Assembly (NCBI RefSeq): GCF_004000435.1
Contig: NZ_RBVZ01000003.1
Span: 186,001 to 250,000 of the forward strand
Length of the DNA stretch: 64,000 nt
From: Alexandriicola marinus
GTDB taxonomy: Bacteria; Pseudomonadota; Alphaproteobacteria; Rhodobacterales; Rhodobacteraceae
Direction: 5' to 3'
In this document: positions 45,321-53,800 of the stretch, in pieces
Layout: every line of letters starts with the position of its first letter
How positions within the stretch are numbered: position 1 is the first letter of the stretch
Notes under the pieces: model-generated
Told to the model about the DNA's origin: nothing
The model's database searches: none
Seen by the model: only the letters and a program-made list of their open reading frames with translations
Made by a program: the position numbers and the translations under genes

Positions 45321-46151
45321 TTACTTCACGGCGCCGAAGGTCAAGCCCCGGACGAGTTGTTTCTGGCTGAACCAGCCAAGGATGAGGATCGGCGCGATCG
45401 CCATGGTGGAAGCCGCGCTGAGCTTGGCGAAGAACAGGCCCTCGGGGCTGGAGTAGCTGGCGATGAAAGCGGTCAGGGGGGCTGCGTTCACCGCGGTGAG
45501 GTTGAGAGTCCAGAAGGCCTCGTTCCACGCAAGGATGAAGTTCAGAAGCAGCGTTGACGCGATGCCCGGGATCGCCATCGGCGTCAGGACATAGATGATC
45601 TCGCTTCTCAGGCTGGCGCCATCCATCCGCGCGGCCTCGAGGATTTCGCCCGGGATCTCGCGGAAATAGGTATACAGCATCCAGACGATGATCGGCAGGT
45701 TGATCAGCATCAGAACAATGATCAGGCCGGCCCGGCTGTCGAGAAGCCCGAGTTTGATGAAGATCAGGTAGATCGGGTAGAGCACACCCACCGCCGGCAG
45801 CATCTTGGTCGAGAGCATCCACAAGAGGATGTCCTTGGTCCGACGCGACGGCACGAAGGCCATCGACCAGGCTGCGGGCACGGCGATGATGATCCCGAAG
45901 AGCGTGGACAGGCCGGCCAGCAGGACCGAGTTCCACAGGAAGCGCATGTAGTTCGACCTCTCCTGAACCACGGCGTAGTTCTCGAGCGTCCAGTCGAAGA
46001 ACAGGAAGACCGGCGGATCGGCAATCGCGACAGCCTCGGTCTTGAAGCTGGTCAGGATCGTCCAGAGGATCGGGAAGAAGATCAGCAGACCGATCCCCCA
46101 TGCGACGATGGTATAGATCGCCTTACGTTGCGTCGTGACGCTGCGGGCCAT
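45321..46151 (-). CDS. smoG: Polyol ABC transporter permease, MalG type
   Basis: A 276-residue permease with six hydrophobic segments and the EAA loop [26 protein letters not shown] (about residues 170-200) that contacts the ATPase. It belongs to the MalG-like carbohydrate permeases. The gene starts 12 bp after smoF and lies before smoK, as in the R. sphaeroides smo operon. Confidence 0.94.
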   Translation of the reverse strand: MARSVTTQRKAIYTIVAWGIGLLIFFPILWTILTSFKTEAVAIADPPVFLFFDWTLENYAVVQERSNYMRFLWNSVLLAGLSTLFGIIIAVPAAWSMAFVPSRRTKDILLWMLSTKMLPAVGVLYPIYLIFIKLGLLDSRAGLIIVLMLINLPIIVWMLYTYFREIPGEILEAARMDGASLRSEIIYVLTPMAIPGIASTLLLNFILAWNEAFWTLNLTAVNAAPLTAFIASYSSPEGLFFAKLSAASTMAIAPILILGWFSQKQLVRGLTFGAVK

Positions 46152-46163
46152 AGCGTTACCTCC

Positions 46164-47033
46164 TCAGGCGTCCAGGTTCTTGCCGACGATGCGCATCAGG
46201 AAGATGGCAACGATATTGGCAAGGATGATGGCATAGACACCGCCTGCAGACCCCAGCCCCACGTTCTGGCTTTCCAGAACCCTCTGGAAGATCAGGTAGG
46301 TCAGGGTGCGGGTTCCGAAGGCGCCGCCGGTGGTGACGAAGATCTCGGCGAAGATCGACAGAAGAAAGATCGTCTGGATCAACACCACGATGGTGATGGC
46401 GCGCGCGAGGTGCGGCAGCACGATGTAGACGAACCGTTTGTGCACGGGGGCGCCGTCCATTTCCGCGGCCTCAAGCTGTTCGCCATCCAGCGACTGGATC
46501 GCGGTCAGCAGGATCAGCGTCGCGAAAGGGAGCCACTGCCACGACACGATCATGATGATCGACCCCAGAGAGGCGTCACTGAGCCAGACCACGGGTTCGG
46601 CCCCGAAGAACCGCCAGAGATGGGCGAACAGGCCGTTGACCGGGTCCATGAACATGTTCTTCCAGACCAGCGCAGAGACGGTCGGCATGACGAAGAAGGG
46701 GGCAATCACGAGGATACGCACCGCGCCCTGTCCCCACATCGGCTGATCCAGAAGGATCGCCAGAAGAATGCCCAGAACGATCGTGATCAGAAGAACGCCG
46801 CCCACGATCACCAGCGTCGTCTGGACACTGGGCCAGAACGCGCTCGACGAGAAGAAACGGACATAATTGTCGAAGCCCGCCCAGCCAGGCTCTCGGTCGG
46901 GGCGCAGCGGGAAATAATTCCGGAACGAAAACCAGAGCGTCATCGTCAGGGGCACCAGCATCCAGCCCAAGAGCAGGATCACTGCGGGAGCCATCATCAG
47001 GCGCGCGGCTGATCGGGAATGCTGGGTGGCCAT
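46164..47033 (-). CDS. smoF: Polyol ABC transporter permease, MalF type
   Basis: A 289-residue permease with six hydrophobic segments and the EAA loop LEAAEMDGAPVHKRFVYIVLPHLARAI. An N-terminal charged tail (MATQHSRSAARLMMAP) comes before the first membrane segment. It pairs with SmoG to form the membrane channel. It is separated from smoE by 233 bp that contain a strong hairpin, the common arrangement for binding-protein operons. Confidence 0.94.
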   Translation of the reverse strand: MATQHSRSAARLMMAPAVILLLGWMLVPLTMTLWFSFRNYFPLRPDREPGWAGFDNYVRFFSSSAFWPSVQTTLVIVGGVLLITIVLGILLAILLDQPMWGQGAVRILVIAPFFVMPTVSALVWKNMFMDPVNGLFAHLWRFFGAEPVVWLSDASLGSIIMIVSWQWLPFATLILLTAIQSLDGEQLEAAEMDGAPVHKRFVYIVLPHLARAITIVVLIQTIFLLSIFAEIFVTTGGAFGTRTLTYLIFQRVLESQNVGLGSAGGVYAIILANIVAIFLMRIVGKNLDA

Positions 47034-47216
47034 GGCGTAAACCCTCTGTGTTCAAGCAAGTCGCTCGGTCTTGGCGGTTCGGAGGCAGACCCTGAGAAAC
47101 GGAACCCTGGCATGGACACGCAACGTCAAGACGTCGAGTGACAACGACACCAACAAAAACTCTTGGGTTTCAAGGACTGCTTCGGAAACGCTCGACACGG
47201 TCGTCGGAGATCCGGC

Positions 47217-47252
47217 GGAAAACGCCGGGGGGCCCGCTACTTAGGCCCCCCG
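47217..47252 (-). terminator. Strong hairpin between smoE and smoF (partial terminator)
   Basis: On the minus strand CGGGGGGCC (47252-47244) pairs perfectly with GGCCCCCCG (47234-47226), followed by GCGTTTTCC. It should reduce read-through to the permease genes so that the binding protein is made in excess. Confidence 0.7.
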
Positions 47253-47266
47253 ACAAGGGAGAAGGA

Positions 47267-48580
47267 TCAGTAGCCTGCGGCTTCCATCTCTTCGGTCGTG
47301 ATCGCCTGCGCTTTTTCCAGCGCTTCTTCGATCGTCTGCTGGCCGGCGTAGGCTGCAGAGAACTCCTGGCTCACCTGGGAGGCGATACCAGCGAATTCGG
47401 GGATCGCGGCGAACTGCACACCCACGTAGGGGGTCGGCAGGACGGTCGAGTCGTTCGGATCAGCCGACAGGATCGAGTCGAGCGTCATCTGAGCGAAGGG
47501 CACGGCCTGGTAGTTCGGGTTCTCGTAGAGAGAAGTCCGCGCACCCGGGGGAACGTTGGCCCAGCCTTCGTTGGCAGCAACCAGCTCGATGTAGTCCGTC
47601 GACGTGGCCCACTCGATGAAGGTCTTGGCTTCAGCAACCTGCTGCGTGCCTGCCGGAACGGCGAGAGCCCATGCCCAGAGCCAGTTCGAACGCTTGCCAA
47701 GGCCGTTATCGGGGGCCAGGGCAAAGCCGACGCTGTCAGCGACTTCGCTGTCTTCCGGGTTGGTCACGAAGGAGGCTGCAACAGTGGCGTCAATCCACAT
47801 GCCGCACTTGCCCTGGTTGAACAGCGACAGGTTTTCGTTGAAACCGTTCGTTGCATAACCGGCGGGGCCGGAAGCATCCATCATGTCCTTGAAGAAGTTG
47901 AGCGTATTGGCCCACTCTTCGGTGTCGAACTGGGCGTTCCAGTCTTCGTCGAACCAGCGTGCGCCGAACGAGTTGGACATGGCTGTGATGAAGGCACCGC
48001 CTTCGCCCCAGCCGGCCTTGCCGCGCAGGCAGATGCCGTTGATGTCGGCGTCGCGGTCGGTCATGGCGGCAACAGCTTCGGCGATGAATTCCCAGGTCGG
48101 ATCGTCGGGCATTTCAAGACCGGCAGCTTCCATCAGGTCAGTGCGATACATGACCATCGAGGATTCGCCGTAGAACGGAGCCGCATAGAGCGTGCCGTCG
48201 TAGGACAGGCCACCAGCCATGGCGGGAAGAATGTCGCCGACGTTGTATTCTTCGGACAGGTCGTCCAGCGGGACCAGCCAGCCATTGGCACCCCAGATGG
48301 GGGTTTCGTACATGCCGATGGTCATGATGTCGAACTGGCCACCATTGGTGGTGATGTCCGTCGTAACGCGCTGGCGCAGAACGTTTTCTTCAAGGGTTAC
48401 CCACTCGACTGCGATCCCCGTCTCGGCGGTGAACTGATCGGTGTAGCCCTGCATCCGGATCATGTCGCCATTGTTCACGGTCGCGATCGTGATGGTGGCC
48501 GAATGCGCATCGGCGAAAGCCGCCGTTCCGGACGTGAGTGCGAGCATGCTCGCCGCACAAAGTGCGCTTCTGAAAGACAT
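47267..48580 (-). CDS. smoE: Polyol ABC transporter substrate-binding protein
   Basis: A 437-residue extracellular solute-binding protein (family 1) with a signal peptide (MSFRSALCAASMLALTSGTAAFADA). Motifs such as GMYETPIWGANGWLVPLDDL, YAAPFYGESSMVMYRTDL and KCGMWIDATVAASFV are typical of the sorbitol/mannitol-binding branch. The start at 48580 was chosen because GGGAGGAATAGG precedes it; 16 further in-frame codons upstream would add a non-signal sequence. It is the first structural gene of the operon and lies downstream of a LacI-type regulator gene. Confidence 0.94.
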   Translation of the reverse strand: MSFRSALCAASMLALTSGTAAFADAHSATITIATVNNGDMIRMQGYTDQFTAETGIAVEWVTLEENVLRQRVTTDITTNGGQFDIMTIGMYETPIWGANGWLVPLDDLSEEYNVGDILPAMAGGLSYDGTLYAAPFYGESSMVMYRTDLMEAAGLEMPDDPTWEFIAEAVAAMTDRDADINGICLRGKAGWGEGGAFITAMSNSFGARWFDEDWNAQFDTEEWANTLNFFKDMMDASGPAGYATNGFNENLSLFNQGKCGMWIDATVAASFVTNPEDSEVADSVGFALAPDNGLGKRSNWLWAWALAVPAGTQQVAEAKTFIEWATSTDYIELVAANEGWANVPPGARTSLYENPNYQAVPFAQMTLDSILSADPNDSTVLPTPYVGVQFAAIPEFAGIASQVSQEFSAAYAGQQTIEEALEKAQAITTEEMEAAGY

Positions 48581-48615
48581 CCTATTCCTCCCTGGTTTGG
48601 ATGTGATGTCCGCAA

Positions 48616-48644
48616 CCCTAAGAGACAACTTGTCGCGGCGTCAA
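48616..48644 (-). promoter_or_regulatory. Candidate promoter of smoE
   Basis: On the minus strand TTGACG (48644-48639) and TTAGGG (48621-48616) are separated by 17 bp, with the smoE start 36 bp further on. The -35 is good and the -10 weak, which fits a promoter that needs relief or activation. Confidence 0.5.
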
Positions 48645-48650
48645 TTAAAA

Positions 48651-48665
48651 TTTTGCGCGCGTTAA
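48651..48665 (-). promoter_or_regulatory. Candidate LacI-type operator upstream of smoE
   Basis: The minus-strand sequence TTAACGCGCGCAAAA has the central CG and alternating core usual for LacI-family operators. It lies six bases upstream of the predicted -35 of smoE and matches 13 of 15 bases at 49768-49782 in front of the regulator gene. Confidence 0.5.
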
Positions 48666-48668
48666 GTT

Positions 48669-49700
48669 TTAGGCGGAATCCCTGAGAATGAGCCGTGCCG
48701 GGAAAAGCGTTTCGGTCCGTCTGGCAAGGCGTCCGCCGCCTTCGATCACCTCGAACAACGTCTCGACGCTGCGATTCGCGACATTGTCATAATCGTGCGC
48801 CGCGGTGGTCAGGGACGGGCAGGTGAAGCGCGAGAACGGGTGATCGTCGTTCGAGGCAACCCTGAGCGCGGCCCCCGAATCGCGGCCTACGCGAATCCCT
48901 CGTTCATAGCAGGCCGCCAGGAATCCGATGGCCAGACGGTCGTTGCTGCACAGGATCGCATCCGTCGGCAGGTCATTGGCCTCGAGTATCTTGTGCGCGC
49001 CCTTGTGTCCGATTTCCTCGAAGTTCCAGCCCTCGCCTTCGACGCGGATGACGTGCGGTTCGAAGCCCAGCCTCTCCATCATCTCGAGATAGGCGAGCCG
49101 GCGTTTGTTCGCGTTCGGGTTGGCGGGGGTGCGCATTTCGAAAAAGGCGGGCGGCTCGCCCGTGCGGGTCAGGTATTCGACGGTCTGCGATACGAAGCTG
49201 TAATTGTCCGAACCGACGAACGCCTCGCCTACGCCGTCGATGTTACTGTCGAACAGCACGGTCGGGACATCTGCACAGAATTTCTCGATCTCGGCCCGGT
49301 CTGAGGAGCGGCCCAGCGGTGCCATCAGCACGCCTGCGGGTTTCAACGAGCGGAGGCTGTCGAGGATGTCGACTTCCAGCGTCTGCTGACCATGCGCGCT
49401 GTAGATCGTGGGGCGAAATCCGGCATCAAGGCAGCGCTGTTCGATCTTGCGCGCGATCTCGGCGAAGAAGGGATCGGCGAGATAGGGAACCACGATGCCG
49501 ACATTCTTGGTCAGCTTGCGGTTCTGGTTCATCGCGAAGATATTCGGCCGATAATCGTATTGTTCCAACGCCTTCTCGATCCGGGCGCGTGTTGTCTGGC
49601 GCACGCTGTCGGGGTCGTTGAAATACTTCGAAACGGTCGGCCGGGAGATACCGCTGACCGCCGCGAACTCCTCCATATTCCGAATTTTGCTTTCTGCCAT
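48669..49700 (-). CDS. LacI family transcriptional regulator of the polyol operon
   Basis: A 343-residue regulator with an N-terminal LacI helix-turn-helix (MEEFAAVSGISRPTVSKYFNDPDSVRQTTRARIEKAL) and hinge, followed by a periplasmic-binding-protein-like effector domain (VGIVVPYLADPFFAEIARKIEQ; DAILCSNDRLAIGFLAACYERGI). It is transcribed in the same direction and just upstream of smoE, so it most probably controls the smo-mtlK genes, with sorbitol, mannitol or a ketose as inducer (inference). GAAGG is found nine bases before the ATG. Confidence 0.92.
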   Translation of the reverse strand: MAESKIRNMEEFAAVSGISRPTVSKYFNDPDSVRQTTRARIEKALEQYDYRPNIFAMNQNRKLTKNVGIVVPYLADPFFAEIARKIEQRCLDAGFRPTIYSAHGQQTLEVDILDSLRSLKPAGVLMAPLGRSSDRAEIEKFCADVPTVLFDSNIDGVGEAFVGSDNYSFVSQTVEYLTRTGEPPAFFEMRTPANPNANKRRLAYLEMMERLGFEPHVIRVEGEGWNFEEIGHKGAHKILEANDLPTDAILCSNDRLAIGFLAACYERGIRVGRDSGAALRVASNDDHPFSRFTCPSLTTAAHDYDNVANRSVETLFEVIEGGGRLARRTETLFPARLILRDSA

Positions 49701-49767
49701 ATCAAAGTGCCTTCACGACGGCTGTCCCGTCGCTTGCTCGTGGATTTTCCATTTGCCTGACGATTTC

Positions 49768-49782
49768 TTATCGCGCGCAAGA
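49768..49782 (+). promoter_or_regulatory. Candidate LacI-type operator upstream of the regulator gene
   Basis: TTATCGCGCGCAAGA matches the site near smoE (minus strand of 48651-48665) at 13 of 15 bases. It lies 68-82 bp before the regulator start, which would allow autoregulation. Confidence 0.5.
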
Positions 49783-49835
49783 ATTCAATGCGCTTGTTTC
49801 AGCACCTGCCCGGACATGTCCTGTGCAGATGTGTC

Positions 49836-50780
49836 TTATTGCCCGCCGGTGAATTCGATCCGCATCACGGCCGTGTCTCCGTCGATCCGGACGCCGCCTG
49901 CGATTTCACTGGCGTCCGGGCCGGCGAACCCGGCCTCGAACTCGATCTGGGAAGCGGTTGCATCGGCACTGACCCCGGCTTCCCCGAAATCGGCAAGAGA
50001 GGCCCCTGTCTCGGTGCCGCTGACAATGCCGAATTGGGTGTCTTCCAGGCCTGTGATCGACACGCTTTCCGTCCCTGTGGGTGTATAGGCACCCGGCCCT
50101 TCCGTGGGGGTCGCAGCACTCGAGAAGGTGGCATCTGCAAGGTTTTCGAGGGTCAGGCTGCTGCCTGTCGGATCATCGAAATCGGCGATGGCCCGGGCGT
50201 CCATGATGCCGACATAGGTTCCCGTGGCGTCGCCCGCATCCGTGAGCGTGACCAGAACGGCTGCAGCCCCGTTGAAGACGGATTGCCCCGTCGTCGGGAT
50301 CTCGGAAAAGTCGGTGGGAACATAGACAAGCCGATAGCTCGACCCATCGTCGAGCGCTGCGCTGTAGAAGCGCCCGTCGTTCAGGGCCGAGGTGCTGTCG
50401 ATCGTCAGTTCGAAGGATTGCCCGTCGACGGTAAGGTCCACGATATCAGTTGATCCGTCGAAATTGCCGGCGACGATGGTCACGAAGTCGCCGGAATTGT
50501 TCAGCTCGATCACGCGGACGTTGACGGCGGTTTCTGTGGTTTCGTCCAGAGAATCCGGTGGCGGCGGGATGTCGGTTCCGCCGCCGTCACCAGAGCCGCC
50601 GCCGTCGCCGGTTCCGCCACCGTCACCAGAGCCGCCGCCGCCGCCCGTGCCACCACCGTCACCAGAACCACCGCCATCTCCCGATGGGGGATCGTCGTCC
50701 ATGTCGCCTCCGCTGCTGACGCAGCCTGACATGCCCATAACCAGAAGGAGCAGGATCGCGAGGGTGCGGGTCATGGTCAT
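49836..50780 (-). CDS. Surface lipoprotein with TbpB-like beta-barrel signature
   Basis: A 314-residue lipoprotein (signal MTMTRTLAILLLLVMGMSGC, cysteine at residue 20). A low-complexity Gly/Ser/Asp/Thr linker (about 24-70) separates the lipid anchor from a beta-rich domain. Near the end it has GFAGPDASEIAGGVRI, which matches the GxFxGPxAxEIGG motif of transferrin-binding-protein-like barrel domains. Such proteins are often surface-exposed. It is 63 bp downstream of the giant RTX gene on the same strand, so the two may be expressed together. The ligand is unknown, and the family call rests mainly on this single motif. Confidence 0.6.
   Translation of the reverse strand: MTMTRTLAILLLLVMGMSGCVSSGGDMDDDPPSGDGGGSGDGGGTGGGGGSGDGGGTGDGGGSGDGGGTDIPPPPDSLDETTETAVNVRVIELNNSGDFVTIVAGNFDGSTDIVDLTVDGQSFELTIDSTSALNDGRFYSAALDDGSSYRLVYVPTDFSEIPTTGQSVFNGAAAVLVTLTDAGDATGTYVGIMDARAIADFDDPTGSSLTLENLADATFSSAATPTEGPGAYTPTGTESVSITGLEDTQFGIVSGTETGASLADFGEAGVSADATASQIEFEAGFAGPDASEIAGGVRIDGDTAVMRIEFTGGQ
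50576..50690 (-). repeat. Gly/Ser/Asp-coding short tandem repeats in the lipoprotein gene
   Basis: The linker of the lipoprotein is coded by imperfect repeats of a unit reading GGTGGC/GGCGGC with TCTGGTGAC or ACC variants (protein GDGGGS/GDGGGT). Such repeats are prone to slip, and unit number changes stay in frame when they are multiples of three. Confidence 0.75.
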
Positions 50781-50843
50781 TCGATGGGCTCCTGTCTGGC
50801 GAAATCGCGCGCCCCGTCCGGACGTGGTTCTGGCAAGTATATG

Positions 50844-53800
50844 TTATACAAAGATGAAATCGCTCTCAGACAAGTCGGTGACCGAAAGACCCACGATGGT
50901 GATCGTGCCTTGTTCCGTGTCGATCAAAACGCCGTCCGACGTGTCCGTCAGCTCGAGATCATCGAAGGAGGTCACGTCCGCGATGGCGCTCAGGTCGATC
51001 CGGTCAAGCCCGGTCTGGAAATCTGCGCCCGCCAGCAGCGGCACGTCCGAGATGTCCGCCGGCCTATCGGCAAAGACCGCGTCGATGTCGATCCGGGCGA
51101 TGGTATCGTTGCCGTGGCCATCGCCGAAGACGAAGAGGTCGGCGCCAAAGCCGCCCTGAAGCAGGTCGTCTCCTGTTCCGCCGTCGATCGTATCGGCGCC
51201 AAAGGCCCAGTCCTCGGCCGGGTCGCCGATCACGATGTCATGGCCAGCGCCCGCCATCAGAGCGTCGTCGCCCCAGCCGGCCACGAAGATATCGTCAACC
51301 GGCCTGTCGGTCGTCTGGGACGTGCCGGCATCGTCTTCGGCAAAGGTGGAGTTGCCGCTTTGGGTGATGCCGGTATCTGACCCCGCGCCGCCATCGATCT
51401 GGTCGTCGCCGCCGATGCTGAAGATGAAATCTGATCCGCCGCCGCCGTCGATTTGGTCATCGCCGCGGCCACCGGTCAGGAAATCGTCTCCGCTGCCGGC
51501 CTGAAGGACACCACCTGCGTCGGGCGTGCGGGCCACCGTGAAATTCTCGACGCCCGTGAAGCTGCCGGTATAGGTGACGGTCTCGCTGATGATCGCGATC
51601 TCGAACCCGTCATCCTCGACCTCGGGAACGATCCGGTCGAGGTCGTCGATACTGTCGGTGAAGATCGGGTCCGATTGGAGGATTTCGTCGGGCGTCAATG
51701 TCGTGCCGTTGATCGTTCGGCTGCCATCGGTGCCCTGCATGCTGGCGCCGTTATCGTCGGCCCAGACCGCCCGGCTGACAAGCAGTTCGGCGGTATAGGT
51801 GCCTTCGCCCGTCTCGGGGTCCACGATGACCTCGACCTTGGCCGAGGGGCCGAATTCCAATGTATCGACGCCCACGCCGCCATCGATCGTCATGGTTCCG
51901 GCACCGATCACGAAATAATCGTCGCCATCCCCGCCATAGGCCTCGTCGTTGCCCTGCAGAGCGATCCTGTCATCGCCGCCAAGCCCGATGATCGTGTCGT
52001 CGCCATCACCGGCATCAAGCGCGTTGTCGCCCGCATCCCCGATGATCTCGTCATCGGCCGAGGTGCCCACGACATTCTCGATCCCCTGAAGGGTGTCGGT
52101 CTGGCTTGTCCCGTCATTTGGGGCGGCCCAGCCTTCGGACAGGTTGACGTAGATGCCGGCGGTGACGGCACTTTCGGATGATGCACGCGTGATCGCGCGG
52201 TCGGCCCCCGGCGCGGATAGCGCATAGGAGGCCGTGTCGTTGCCGGAGCCCCCGATCAGAATGTCCCGGCCCGCGCCGCCATGCAGCAGATCGTCGCCGT
52301 CGCCGCCGTGAAGCGTATCGTTACCCTCACCGCCATAAAGCAGGTCGTTGCCGGAGGGATCACCCGGAGAACCGGTGGATTCGTCGGCCGCGATCACGCC
52401 TGTCCTGCCTTCGAGGATGTCGTTGCCGCCGCCGCCGATCAGGACGTTGCCGTTTTCGTCGCCGCCCAGAACATCGTTATCTTCGTCCGATCCGATGGCG
52501 CCTTCGAATTCCGAAATCCCGGCGTTGATGGTCGTGCCGCCGAAGTTGTCGATCATCGTGCCGGCCAGCAGGTCGATGGTCACACCGCCGGGTGGATTGT
52601 TGGGCCGGACCGAGATGTAATCGAGGTCGCGTCGCTGGTTGCCATCTTCGTCGACAGGGTCCTCGCCGCCGCGCAGGATCGTGCCCGGGTCTGCGCGATT
52701 GACCATGATGAAATCGTCGCCCGCGCCGCCATTCACGGAGCCGGAGCGTTCGACGAAGATTTCATCTTCGCCGTCACCGCCTTCGGCAAGGCCATCTTGA
52801 TCGAGCGTGATCACGTCGTCGCCCGCGCCACCAAACACGTTGTGGCGTTCCGAGCCGTTGCCATCCACGCGGATCTGGTCATCCCCGGCGCCGCCATAGA
52901 TCGTCAGCTCGTAATTCTCGTCGATCGAGAATTCGTCGTCGAAATCGCTGCCGATGAAGGTGCTGAAGCCGCTGAGCGAACCGCCGTTGAATTGCGTGAC
53001 GGCCCCGGTGCTCGTGATGTCCTGATTGTCGATGGCCGAATAGGCGCGCAGACCGCTGTCGACCCGCCAGCGCACATCCTCGACCGCGGTCAGATCAAGG
53101 GTGGCTTCCGTCGAGCCTCGGTAACTCGCCCCGCCCGTCCCGGCAAAGACGATGTCGGCCCCTTCGCCGCCGTCCACAACGCCATAGGTGTTGCCGCCAT
53201 AGATGATGTCGTCGCCTGCGGCACCGTGAAGCCCATAAAGCGCGTCGTCGCTGGTGGAACCATAGAGCGTATCGTTGAAATCCGAGCCGACGTAGTCCTC
53301 GATGTTGATGGCGATATCGATGGCCAGAACCGTCGATCCGTCGGACGACAGCCTCTCGACCGTGCCGTCACCAAGCACGCGGACGGGGCCGGAGGCGACC
53401 TGGTCATAGGCGCGGTCGCGGAAGCCCGCGAGTTCATCGCTGGGGAAGGGGGCATCGACGATATCGCGGATATCGGTGGAATAGTTCAGGCTGTCGGTAT
53501 CGCCCTCGCCGCCGTCATAGAACTGTCCGTTCCCTTCAGGCGTCCCGCCGATATCGTCGGCCAGAACGTCGCCCACGATCAGGTCGTCGTTGCCCTTGCC
53601 GCCAAACAGGCTGTCGTTGCCCAAGCCGCCGATCAGAACGTCGCCGTTCGATCCGCCGCGCAGGATATCGTCGCCGCCGCGCCCGTCGATCAGGGACCGC
53701 TCATCGCCGCTGGCGGCCAATTCGTTGGCCATGTCGTCGCCAAAGATCGCGGATTGCCTGTCATCCTCGATCAGGACGTTCTCGATGCTGTTCAGCTCGA

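Noticed and set aside
46128-48685. Plus-strand open frames over the smo transporter genes
   Set aside because: Antisense to smoF and smoE, whose families and order are clear.
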